DNA of 55,355 nt from Rhodanobacter thiooxydans LCS2 (lineage in GTDB: Bacteria; Pseudomonadota; Gammaproteobacteria; Xanthomonadales; Rhodanobacteraceae): the NCBI RefSeq assembly GCF_000264375.1, contig NZ_AJXW01000067.1, positions 1-55,355 on the forward strand, given 5' to 3'. Under the pieces are notes generated by a model, which was not told the origin of the DNA, did not search any database, and was given only the letters and a program-made list of their open reading frames with translations. Below are positions 47,979 through 55,355 of this stretch, in pieces. The translations under genes and the position numbers were made by a program. Numbering within the stretch: the first letter of the stretch is position 1; every line of letters starts with the position of its first letter.

Positions 47979-50900
47979 ATGCGCGTTCGTTGGCAAGGGA
48001 TCTGCCTGTGGGCAGTGGCAATGGCGTTGTTGGCTTCGCTGGGCCACGCGCAATCGGTGGTCAAGCCCGAAGACGAATACAAGAAGCTGATCCGCGTCAG
48101 CGAGGATATCCAGCCACTGGGCGAGAACCCGTTCGGCGAGCAGATCAGCGTGTACAACGGCAGCCTGTCGTTCGAGCAAACCGACGTCAGCCTGGTGGGC
48201 AACGGTCCCTTGCTGCAGCTTTCGCGTTCTTACCATCTGAGGGAAGCGAAGGAGTCCGAGTCGATCGATGGCGCCTTCTCCGACTGGGACATCGAGATTC
48301 CCCGCATCACCACGATGACGGCCAACCAGGCCAACGTCACCGGATGGCAAATCAACCAGTCCAACAGCAACGCCCGTTGCACACTGTTCGGGCCACCTCC
48401 CACGGTCGCCGCGCAGCAGGGTGGTGCCGATTGGGAGCCGATGACTTGGTGGACCGGTTACCAACTTGTCATACCCGGCAGCGGCAGCCAAGACCTGCTC
48501 AAGCGGACGGGCGAAAACACCCTTTCGCCGAATATGGGCGGGGTGGCGTTTCCCATCGTTACCCGGCAGAACTGGATGATCAGTTGTGGCGTGCAGACGG
48601 ACGATGGCGTCAGTGGCGAAGGGTTTGTTGCCGTCGCCCCGGACGGCACTAAATACACATTCAACCATCTCGTTTACCGCTGGGCTCCCAACATGAACCG
48701 GCCCATTGGTTCTGGGCCGATGACCTTGCAATCGTTCAGCGTGCAGCCGATGGCGGCCATTGACGATTTCCTGCGCCGCCGACAGGCGTCGATGCTGGTA
48801 ACCCGAGTCGAGGATCGGTTTGGCAACTTCCTGACCTACAGCTATGACGGCGCGAACCTTATCGCTATTACCGCCAGCGATGGTCGTGCGCTGAATCTCG
48901 CCTACGTGCCGGGCACGTCGCGTATCAGTACGGCTACCCTGCAATCCTCAAGCGGCGCTCGAACCTGGTCCTACCAGTACGGTACGGACATTTATCACGT
49001 ACTGAACAGAGTCACGCTTCCTGACAACACATCGTGGTCCTTCGCCATGGCCGATTTCCTCGCCTCGGATATGGACCCTGCAGGCGGTACCTGTTCCACG
49101 GCAGCGCTGTTGTCCACGAATACCTGGACCGGCAGCATCACGCACCCTTCAGGGCTGGTGGGCAGTTTCCAAGTCAAGGGCATGATTCATGGGCGGTCGT
49201 ATGTACCTCGCTCATGCATGGGCACCGGCAACGACACTCCTGACAGTACGGCACTGATTCCCCGTGTGTACTATCAGTTGACACTGATGCAGAAGACCTT
49301 CAGCGGCGCCGGTGTTCCCGCCGAAACGTGGAGCTACAGTTATTCGCCAGCCAACGAAAGCTGGTTGCAGGACTGTGCCGGCGGCTGCGTGGCCACTGTC
49401 TGGACGGATGTCGTGAACCCGATAGGGCAGGCGACCCGCTACACCTTCAGCAATCGCTTCGACGCCACGGAAGGGCAGCTGGTTTCCACGGATTTCTACA
49501 GCGGTGCCGTAGGTACGGCGCTGCTTCGGTCGGAAGACAGCAACTACGCGGGGATTCCACCGGCGACCGAAGCGTGGCCGTGGCCATGGCCCAAGCGCTA
49601 TGGCAACGTCCTCCAATCCCGCATGAACCAGGCACAGGTCGAGCTGTATGCACCGCAGACCTTGCGCACGATCACCCAGGATGGCGATAGCTACACCTGG
49701 CAGGCGGAGTCGTTCAACGAGTTTGCGCAAGTGACGCAAACCAAGCGCTTTAGCAGCATCACCGGGCAGGGAGCGGTGCAGGAGCAGACCAGCTACCTCA
49801 ATGACCTGCCGCACTGGGCACTGGGGCTGCCGCTGCAGACGGACAACCTCACCACTGGCGAGACGGTGAGCCAGAACGTCTACGACCTGACCAACGTGAC
49901 CCTGGCCGAGCGTTGGCGCTTCGGTCAGAAGCTGACGAGCTACACGTTCAACGGCGCCGGGCAGCTGGCCAGCTTCACCGACGGCAACGCCAAGACGACC
50001 AGCCTGGGCAACTACAAGCGTGGCATCCCGCAGACAATCGGCTACCCGGACGGCACCAGCCAGAGCCTGGTGGTGGACGACTTCGGCCAGATCGCCTCGA
50101 TCACTGACCAGGCCGGCCATACCACCAGCTACGGCTACGACGCGGTCGGCCGGCTCACCGGCATCACCTACCCAGCCGGCGACGAGGTGACCTGGCTGGC
50201 GAAGACCTTCGCCTACGACTTTGTCACCGCCTCAGAACGCGGCCTGTCCGCCAACCACTGGCGACGCACCACGACCACCGGCAGCGCGAAAGCGGTGACG
50301 TACTTCGATGCGCTGCTGCGCCCCGTGCTGGGCGACAGCGCCATCGGCGGCGCGGTGCAGGCGAGTACGCTGACCACCTACGACCCGAAGGGCCAGAAGA
50401 CCTTCGTCTCGTACCCCAGCGCCACCGCGCTGAGCTTCACCATGACCCCGGGCACGGCCGGCATCACGGGCAGCGCCAGCAGCTATGACGCGCTGGGCCG
50501 GCTGACCCAGACCCGGCAGGACAGCGAGCTGGGCGTATTGACCACAGGCACCGCGTACCTGTCCGGGGCCAGGCAGCAGGTCACCGATTCCAAGGGCAAC
50601 GTCACCACCAGCAGCTACCAGGTGTTCGATCAGCCCTCATACGAGGCGGTGATCAAAGTGCAGGCGCCGGCGGGCATTACCCAGTCCATCGCCCGCGACC
50701 TCTACGGCAATCCATTGTCGATCACGCAATCGGGCCTCTACGGCACCGAGAGCAACAGCGTCACCAAGACGCTGACCTACGACAGCTATCACCGCCTGTG
50801 CCGCACCACCGAGCCGGAGAGCGGCAGCGAGGTCATGGGCTATGACAGCGCGAACAATCTGGCGTGGAGCGTCTCCGGGGCGACGCTGAGCAATGATGGC

Positions 50901-53825
50901 AGCTGCCATCCGGAACTTGCCCAGTCGGCAGGCGTGATTAAGCGTACGTACGACGCGATGAACCGGTTGACGGCGATCCTGCCGCCATCTGGCACGCAGA
51001 GCACCAGCTACGGCTACGACGCCGTGGGCCGGATGACCTCGGCCAGCTCCGGTATCAGCGCCTGGAGCGCTACCTACAACTTCCGCGGCCTGCTCACCGG
51101 CGAGAGCCTGCAGCTGACCGGCCAGAATGCCTGGGGCATCGGCTACGCTCACGATGCCTACGGCAGCGTGAGCCTGATCCACTATCCCGACGGCGAGAAC
51201 GTCAGCTATGCCCCCGATGCGCTGGGGCGGGCCACCCAGGTGGGCAGTTACGCCAGCGGCCTGACCTACTTTTCCGACGGCGAGGTGAAGGACTTCGTCT
51301 ACGGCAATGGCGCGGTGTACGCGGCCGAGAAGAACACCCGCCAACTGGTGAGCAACTTCAGCTACGGCCAGGGCGCCACGCCGCTGATCAGCGAGGACTA
51401 CGCCTACGACGCCAACGGCAACATCACCACGGTGGCCGACCTGGCCAACGGCCCGCGCAACAAATCGTTCGGCTATGACGCGCTGAACCGGTTGACCAGC
51501 GCCACGGCAGCCGGCCTGTGGGGCACCCAGAGCTACACCTACGACGCGCTCAACAACCTGCGCACGCTGCAGACCGGCAGCCAGGTTTCCACCTACCACT
51601 ACGACACCACCAACAAGCTCACCAGCATCAGCAACGGCGCCACCACGCTGACCAGCTATCTCTACGACAACCGCGGCAACGTCACCGGCAAGAACGCGAC
51701 CGCCCTGGTGTTCGACCAGAAGAACCAGCTGACCCGGGTCATGGGCATCGGCGACTACGCCTACGACGCGGCCGGGCGGCGGGTGATGAAGACGCCGGCC
51801 GGTGGCGGTGCTCCGGTTTACTACTTCTACAACCAGGCCGGGCAGCTGCTGTACCAGGCGAATCCCGGAACGGGCAAGGCCACCAACCTCGTCTACCTGG
51901 GCCGCAAGCTGATGGCTCGCAACGAGAGCCTGCATCTGGTTGCGCCGGGCGCAGTGAGCTTCGACGCCAACCCGAACAACGGCAGCTACACGGTGAGCTG
52001 GGGTGCGGTGCCGGGGGCGACCAGCTACCTGTTGCAGGAGAGCGCCAACGGCGGCGGCTGGACCACGGTATATAGCGGCACGGCCTCCAGCGTGGCGCTG
52101 AGCGGCCGCGCCGGCGGCAGCTACGTCTATCAGGTCGAGGGGTGCGTCGGCGCTACCTGCGGCGGCTGGACCAGCTCGGCCACGCTGGGTGTGCGTCCGG
52201 CCCTGCCGGCGGTCACCGTGCCCACGGGCACCATCAACGGCAGCTACACGGTGAGCTGGACGGCACCGGCCAGCGCCACCGGTTATGACGTGCAAGAGCA
52301 GGTCAACGGAGGTGGCTGGACCACGATCGCCAGCAGCACGGCGGCGACCGCGATCAGCCGCCCCGGCACCAGCAGCGGCAGCTACACCTACCAGGTCTCG
52401 GCAAAGAACGCCTATGGCAGCCGCGGCTGGGCGGCGTCCGGCGCGGTGACCGTGGACACGACCTATGGGGTAGTCCCGACGGCGCCGGCCAGTCTGACGG
52501 TCCCGGCCAGCAGCAGCACCGGCGGCGCCACGCTGAGCTGGAGCGCGTCCAGCCTCACCACGAGCTACACCCTTCAGCAGAGCAACACCGGCGGCGCCAG
52601 CTGGAGCGCGGCATATACCGGCAGCGGTACCAATGCGGCTCTCAGCGGGCTGGCCGACGGCAGCTATCTCTACCGGGTGCAGGCCTGCAATACCTACGGC
52701 TGCAGCACCTGGACCGCCGGCAGCGCCACCTTGGTGGTCACCCATCCGCCCACCACCGCACCAACGGTCAACACGCCGGCCAGCAGCGCCAGCGGCAGCT
52801 ACACGGTGAGCTGGGGAGCGGTCGGCACGGCCACCAGCTACACCCTGCAGGAGCAGATCAACGGCGGCACCTGGACGACGATCCAGACCAGCAGCGCGAC
52901 CAGCAAGGCGATCAGCGGCAAGGGCAACGGCACGTACGGCTACAAGGTGCAGGCGTGCAATGTGGGTGGCTGCGGGCCGTGGAGTGCCACCGGTAGCACC
53001 ACCGTGCTGCTGCCGCCGGTGGCGCCGGCCAGCATCACCGTGCCGGCCACCAGCAGCGGCAGCATCGCGGTGAGCTGGACGGCCAGTGCCACGGCGACCA
53101 GCTACACGCTGCAGCAGCGCCTGGGTACGGGCAGCTGGGGCACCGTCTACACCGGAGCGGCCACCAGCAGCACGCGTACAGTAACGGTCAGCGGCAGCTA
53201 CACCTACCAGGTGCAGGCGTGCAACGCGAGCGGCTGCAGTGCGTACAGGGCCAGCACCGCGGTGGCGGTGACGATCCCGCCGGCGACGGCGCCTGCCCTC
53301 AGCGTGCCGGCCACCAACAACACCGGCAGCTACGCGGTGAGCTGGGGCGGGGTGAGCGGGGCCACCAGCTATACACTGCAGGAGCAGGTGAACGGCGGCG
53401 GTTGGGCGACAATGCAGGCCAGCGGTGCCACGAGCTGGAATACCAGCGGCAAGGGCAGCGGCACCTACGGCTATCAAGTGCAGGCGTGCAACGCAGGCGG
53501 CTGCGGACCATGGAGCAGTACCAGCAGCATCACGGTCACGGTGATCCCGGCCACGCCGGGCACGCCCAGCACGAGTGTCAGCGGCCCGTCCTATAAGCCG
53601 GTGGTCAGCGTGAGTTGGGGAGCGGTGAGCGGCGCCACGAGCTATCAGCTGGAAGAAACGCATCCCCAGGATGGCGTGAGCATCGTCTACAACGGCTCGG
53701 CCACCTCATGGAGTCAGTTGATCTTTGCCACGGGGACGGTGCAGTTCCGGGTGAAGGCATGCAACAGCGCGGGCTGTTCGGCCTTCAGCAACTACAGCAG
53801 CGTCGTGCTGAATTCAGGCCTTTGA
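47979..53825 (+). CDS. Secreted RHS/YD-repeat protein with seven FN3-like repeats
   Basis: The 1948-residue protein has a Sec signal peptide (cut after GHA, residue 24). An N-terminal region is typical of secreted RHS proteins (PLGENPFGEQISVYNGSLSFEQTDV). A YD-repeat shell spans about 600-1315 with many units such as YDAVGRLTGITYP, YDALGRLTQTRQD, YDAMNRLTAILPP, YDALNRLTSATA and YDAAGRRVMKTP. The shell stops at NLVYLGRKLMARNE. Seven FN3-like repeats of about 90 residues follow (about 1322-1948), with SYTVSWGAV-ATSYTLQEQVNGGGWTT-QVQACNAGGCGPWS as the recurring pattern. There is no PAAR, VgrG-linked or RHS-core end domain, so it is not a type VI effector by itself. AAGGGGAAAAC precedes ATG 47979. 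The RHS core that should complete the shell is encoded by the next gene 15 bases on. Confidence 0.85.
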   Translation: MRVRWQGICLWAVAMALLASLGHAQSVVKPEDEYKKLIRVSEDIQPLGENPFGEQISVYNGSLSFEQTDVSLVGNGPLLQLSRSYHLREAKESESIDGAFSDWDIEIPRITTMTANQANVTGWQINQSNSNARCTLFGPPPTVAAQQGGADWEPMTWWTGYQLVIPGSGSQDLLKRTGENTLSPNMGGVAFPIVTRQNWMISCGVQTDDGVSGEGFVAVAPDGTKYTFNHLVYRWAPNMNRPIGSGPMTLQSFSVQPMAAIDDFLRRRQASMLVTRVEDRFGNFLTYSYDGANLIAITASDGRALNLAYVPGTSRISTATLQSSSGARTWSYQYGTDIYHVLNRVTLPDNTSWSFAMADFLASDMDPAGGTCSTAALLSTNTWTGSITHPSGLVGSFQVKGMIHGRSYVPRSCMGTGNDTPDSTALIPRVYYQLTLMQKTFSGAGVPAETWSYSYSPANESWLQDCAGGCVATVWTDVVNPIGQATRYTFSNRFDATEGQLVSTDFYSGAVGTALLRSEDSNYAGIPPATEAWPWPWPKRYGNVLQSRMNQAQVELYAPQTLRTITQDGDSYTWQAESFNEFAQVTQTKRFSSITGQGAVQEQTSYLNDLPHWALGLPLQTDNLTTGETVSQNVYDLTNVTLAERWRFGQKLTSYTFNGAGQLASFTDGNAKTTSLGNYKRGIPQTIGYPDGTSQSLVVDDFGQIASITDQAGHTTSYGYDAVGRLTGITYPAGDEVTWLAKTFAYDFVTASERGLSANHWRRTTTTGSAKAVTYFDALLRPVLGDSAIGGAVQASTLTTYDPKGQKTFVSYPSATALSFTMTPGTAGITGSASSYDALGRLTQTRQDSELGVLTTGTAYLSGARQQVTDSKGNVTTSSYQVFDQPSYEAVIKVQAPAGITQSIARDLYGNPLSITQSGLYGTESNSVTKTLTYDSYHRLCRTTEPESGSEVMGYDSANNLAWSVSGATLSNDGSCHPELAQSAGVIKRTYDAMNRLTAILPPSGTQSTSYGYDAVGRMTSASSGISAWSATYNFRGLLTGESLQLTGQNAWGIGYAHDAYGSVSLIHYPDGENVSYAPDALGRATQVGSYASGLTYFSDGEVKDFVYGNGAVYAAEKNTRQLVSNFSYGQGATPLISEDYAYDANGNITTVADLANGPRNKSFGYDALNRLTSATAAGLWGTQSYTYDALNNLRTLQTGSQVSTYHYDTTNKLTSISNGATTLTSYLYDNRGNVTGKNATALVFDQKNQLTRVMGIGDYAYDAAGRRVMKTPAGGGAPVYYFYNQAGQLLYQANPGTGKATNLVYLGRKLMARNESLHLVAPGAVSFDANPNNGSYTVSWGAVPGATSYLLQESANGGGWTTVYSGTASSVALSGRAGGSYVYQVEGCVGATCGGWTSSATLGVRPALPAVTVPTGTINGSYTVSWTAPASATGYDVQEQVNGGGWTTIASSTAATAISRPGTSSGSYTYQVSAKNAYGSRGWAASGAVTVDTTYGVVPTAPASLTVPASSSTGGATLSWSASSLTTSYTLQQSNTGGASWSAAYTGSGTNAALSGLADGSYLYRVQACNTYGCSTWTAGSATLVVTHPPTTAPTVNTPASSASGSYTVSWGAVGTATSYTLQEQINGGTWTTIQTSSATSKAISGKGNGTYGYKVQACNVGGCGPWSATGSTTVLLPPVAPASITVPATSSGSIAVSWTASATATSYTLQQRLGTGSWGTVYTGAATSSTRTVTVSGSYTYQVQACNASGCSAYRASTAVAVTIPPATAPALSVPATNNTGSYAVSWGGVSGATSYTLQEQVNGGGWATMQASGATSWNTSGKGSGTYGYQVQACNAGGCGPWSSTSSITVTVIPATPGTPSTSVSGPSYKPVVSVSWGAVSGATSYQLEETHPQDGVSIVYNGSATSWSQLIFATGTVQFRVKACNSAGCSAFSNYSSVVLNSGL

Positions 53826-53840
53826 GCCAGGGATGTGGTC

Positions 53841-54833
53841 ATGACTATGAAAAAGATCTCCTCATGGTTGATGCTGGCGAGCTTGTGGTTGTGTGCGGCG
53901 GCGACCCATGCCGGCACGGTGACCTACGTGTACACCGACCCGCAGGGCACGCCGCTGGCCGAGGCGGATGCCAGCGGCAACATCACAGCACGGTTCGAGT
54001 ACACGCCGTATGGGGTGTCGGTGCCGAGCATGGGTGCAGCGCCGAACGGGGTGGGGTATACCGGGCATGTGAACGATCCGGAGAGTGGGTTCGTGTACAT
54101 GCAGGCACGGTACTACGATGCGGCGATGGGGCGGTTTTTGAGTGTGGATCCAGTGAAGCCAGTGCCGGGGAAAGGGTTCAATTTCAATCGATATAATTAC
54201 GCTAATAACAACCCATATCGCTTCATTGACCCAAATGGCCAAGCACCGCAAGAGCCACTCCTCGCGCAGTTAACGGTTGCACGTAACTACATTAGAAGCG
54301 GTTACGAGAAAATGATGATAACAGTTGGTCGACTGGTATTGAATCAATCTCGTAGGACGAGTGTAGCACTTAATGGAACTGCAGTGATGGGTACTGGCTT
54401 GGTTGCTTCCAAGGGAGTATACAATTCAAATGACAGCTTGGGATTTGCGTACGTGGCTGGTGTGGGCAAAGAGGTAAGTTTGGATGCAAAATACAGGCTA
54501 TTTACATTTAATTTTGCATCCAATGCAAAAGATGCACCAATCGAAATGACGGCGCATGCATCTACCCATTTTGGTTATCTAGGATTTGGCGGCGAGGCGG
54601 TATATAACACAAGTGGGTCTTTGTCCGGTTATCTTAGTTTTGGGCCTGGTATCGGAGATGCTTTTTACGTCGGATCGGTCAATTATCTTATTGGCGGAGA
54701 CGACAACGATTCGTCTGGGCAAAAGGGAGAGTCATATGTAGAAAGGAAACAGCGGGAGATGATGGATGAAGAATACTTGAGGCAGCAGCTGGGATTTGGG
54801 CGTGAAAATTATGACTACCTTCAACGAAAATAA
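53841..54833 (+). CDS. Secreted RHS core fragment with variable C-terminal domain
   Basis: The 330-residue protein has its own signal peptide (MKKISSWLMLASLWLCAAATHA, cut near residue 24). It begins exactly with the piece missing from the preceding gene: TVTYVYTDPQGTPLAEADASG, then YTGHVNDPESGFVYMQARYYDAAMGRFLSVDP and NPYRFIDPNG at about 130-133. This is the RHS-associated core C terminus. Beyond DPNG the sequence changes to an unrecognised Gly/aromatic-rich, probably beta-rich domain of about 200 residues (FGYLGFGGEAVYN, SGYLSFGPGIGDAFYVG) with a charged tail. From about 54180 the DNA is clearly more AT-rich, as is usual for exchangeable polymorphic-toxin tips. ATG 53841 has AGGGA upstream; GTG 53835 is possible. 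Toxin activity is inference. Confidence 0.78.
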   Translation: MTMKKISSWLMLASLWLCAAATHAGTVTYVYTDPQGTPLAEADASGNITARFEYTPYGVSVPSMGAAPNGVGYTGHVNDPESGFVYMQARYYDAAMGRFLSVDPVKPVPGKGFNFNRYNYANNNPYRFIDPNGQAPQEPLLAQLTVARNYIRSGYEKMMITVGRLVLNQSRRTSVALNGTAVMGTGLVASKGVYNSNDSLGFAYVAGVGKEVSLDAKYRLFTFNFASNAKDAPIEMTAHASTHFGYLGFGGEAVYNTSGSLSGYLSFGPGIGDAFYVGSVNYLIGGDDNDSSGQKGESYVERKQREMMDEEYLRQQLGFGRENYDYLQRK

Positions 54834-54884
54834 TGGCGCCGGCACCAATGCGTTGATCATGCGAACCCAATTGGTTATAGTAAA

Positions 54885-55166
54885 ATGATTGCAATCGTGT
54901 TCTTTTTTGGATTTTTGACAAGTATAGCCTATCTTGTCTTGGCAAATATTTTCATTGAAAAATTAAGGCCTTTGGACCAGGACGTTAGTGAAGAAAATTT
55001 TTCCAGCAGGAATTCCGTTATTCTAATGAAATACATTCTTTCCATCAAAAGGAATGGATTGCTGACGGCCGGGGACAAGCTGTTGCTTTTGATGATGCGA
55101 GCGACCTTGGCGGTAGGGATGTCGCTGTACGTGGCCGTGTTGGTGCTTGTGTTTTCACAAAAATAG
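54885..55166 (+). CDS. Small two-helix membrane protein, candidate immunity protein
   Basis: The 93-residue product has a first helix at the N terminus (MIAIVFFFGFLTSIAYLVLANIF) and a second near the C terminus (LLLLMMRATLAVGMSLYVAVLVLVF). A charged middle (EKLRPLDQDVSEENFSSRNS) joins them. It is AT-rich like the preceding variable domain and lies 51 bases after it. This is the position and style of an immunity gene in RHS/polymorphic toxin loci, and a membrane location would suit a toxin that acts at the membrane. I do not recognise the family. The ribosome binding site is weak (GGTTATAGT). Confidence 0.55.
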   Translation: MIAIVFFFGFLTSIAYLVLANIFIEKLRPLDQDVSEENFSSRNSVILMKYILSIKRNGLLTAGDKLLLLMMRATLAVGMSLYVAVLVLVFSQK

Positions 55167-55232
55167 ATCTGGGTCTCGTGGACGGAGATGATCGAACAAA
55201 TCTCAGGGACGAAACAGGGGTCAGGTTAAATT

Positions 55233-55252
55233 AAAGGGGACGGAGGCAATTA
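55233..55252. repeat. REP family B arm, copy 3
   Basis: AAAGGGGACGGAGGCAATTA here is identical to the left arm at 15679-15698. It overlaps the stop codon of the transposase-like gene that begins at its right edge. The other arm is absent from the window. The gap from 55167 to here has no gene. Confidence 0.8.
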
Positions 55253-55355
55253 AATCTCGCTCGTTGCGCTTGGCCGCCCCCGTGGGCGGCAGACAACAGG
55301 CCGTCCCAGCGTCTTTTCCACCATGCGCTGAAATCGCTCGTCACCCAGTGCACGT
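55250..55355 (-). CDS. 3' end of a RAYT-like transposase gene (cut by window edge)
   Basis: Only the last 34 to 35 codons are inside the window. Read on the minus strand they give RALGDERFQRMVEKTLGRPV and then a basic tail CRPRGRPSATSEI followed by TAA. The pattern LGDERF...LGR followed by a GRP-rich basic end is typical of the longer xanthomonad REP-associated transposases. The stop lies inside the family B repeat arm, as the stop of the complete RAYT at 20468-20956 lies inside a family A hairpin. The gene continues beyond base 55355. Confidence 0.6.
   Translation of the reverse strand, partial: RALGDERFQRMVEKTLGRPVVCRPRGRPSATSEI

Noticed and set aside
51945..53825. Repetitive DNA in the 3' part of the RHS gene considered as a tandem repeat or array
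   Set aside because: The repetition is at protein level: diverged 90-residue FN3-like repeats with conserved frame. It is coding sequence.
53823..53841. Frameshift or nonsense mutation splitting one RHS gene
   Set aside because: The second part has its own ribosome binding site and a complete signal peptide before the RHS core, so it is a separate gene. A sequencing error would not create these.

Overview
The window is high-GC chromosomal DNA from a gammaproteobacterium. The gene content (AlgZ/AlgR pair, NtrB/NtrC, a zwf-pgl-edd-eda Entner-Doudoroff cluster, NagB-II type amino-sugar genes, a BtuB receptor under a cobalamin riboswitch, Sec-secreted RHS proteins, several REP-like families) fits the order Xanthomonadales/Lysobacterales, most likely Rhodanobacteraceae (Rhodanobacter/Dyella/Luteibacter-like). 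This placement is an inference from gene content. Three stretches are visibly more AT-rich than the rest and look like accessory DNA: about 1-4900, 15.5-17.8 kb and 54.2-55.2 kb.

Layout. 1-4.2 kb: a small membrane protein, a DsbA-like lipoprotein, a 47-residue secreted peptide with two CxxC motifs and two MacB/FtsX-type ABC permeases with no ATPase in view. 4.2-4.9 kb: a gene remnant. 4.9-7.5 kb: ntrB and ntrC, with a probable NtrC box at the ntrB start. 7.6-14 kb: a GH94 phosphorylase-like gene divergent from a GH144-like glucanase and a short 6-phosphogluconate dehydrogenase (gnd), a probable beta-1,2-glucan/glucose-phosphate module. 14.2-17.5 kb: small genes (coiled-coil membrane protein, DUF488, TUDOR-like protein, a GYF/DUF4352 protein and a membrane partner) plus palindromes of one REP family. 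17.8-21 kb: algR/algZ homologues, a carboxylesterase and a RAYT transposase flanked by a second REP family. 21-25.8 kb: two divergent secreted S9 peptidases. 25.9-30.1 kb: SPFH lipoprotein, secreted protein, folE, an ECF sigma factor with a likely self-recognised promoter, and a TlpA-type thioredoxin fused to an Lgt-like membrane region. 30.2-38.7 kb: eda, edd, pgl and zwf on the minus strand, divergent from a GntR/UTRA regulator (NagR-like), nagB-II and nagA. Glucosamine-6-phosphate made by NagA is deaminated to fructose-6-phosphate, which can be isomerised to glucose-6-phosphate and enter the Entner-Doudoroff genes next door. 38.8-41 kb: cobalamin riboswitch and btuB. 41.2-47.8 kb: two HAE1-type RND permeases in tandem, each preceded by the same 20-nt motif, with no membrane-fusion gene.

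48-55.2 kb holds the most unusual locus. A 1948-residue Sec-secreted RHS/YD-repeat protein has its core interrupted by seven FN3-like repeats. The missing C-terminal RHS core is encoded by the next gene, which has its own ribosome binding site and signal peptide and ends in an unrecognised AT-rich C-terminal domain. A small two-helix membrane protein, a candidate immunity protein, follows. The window ends in the 3' end of a second RAYT-like gene whose stop codon abuts the same palindrome family seen at 15.7-15.9 kb.
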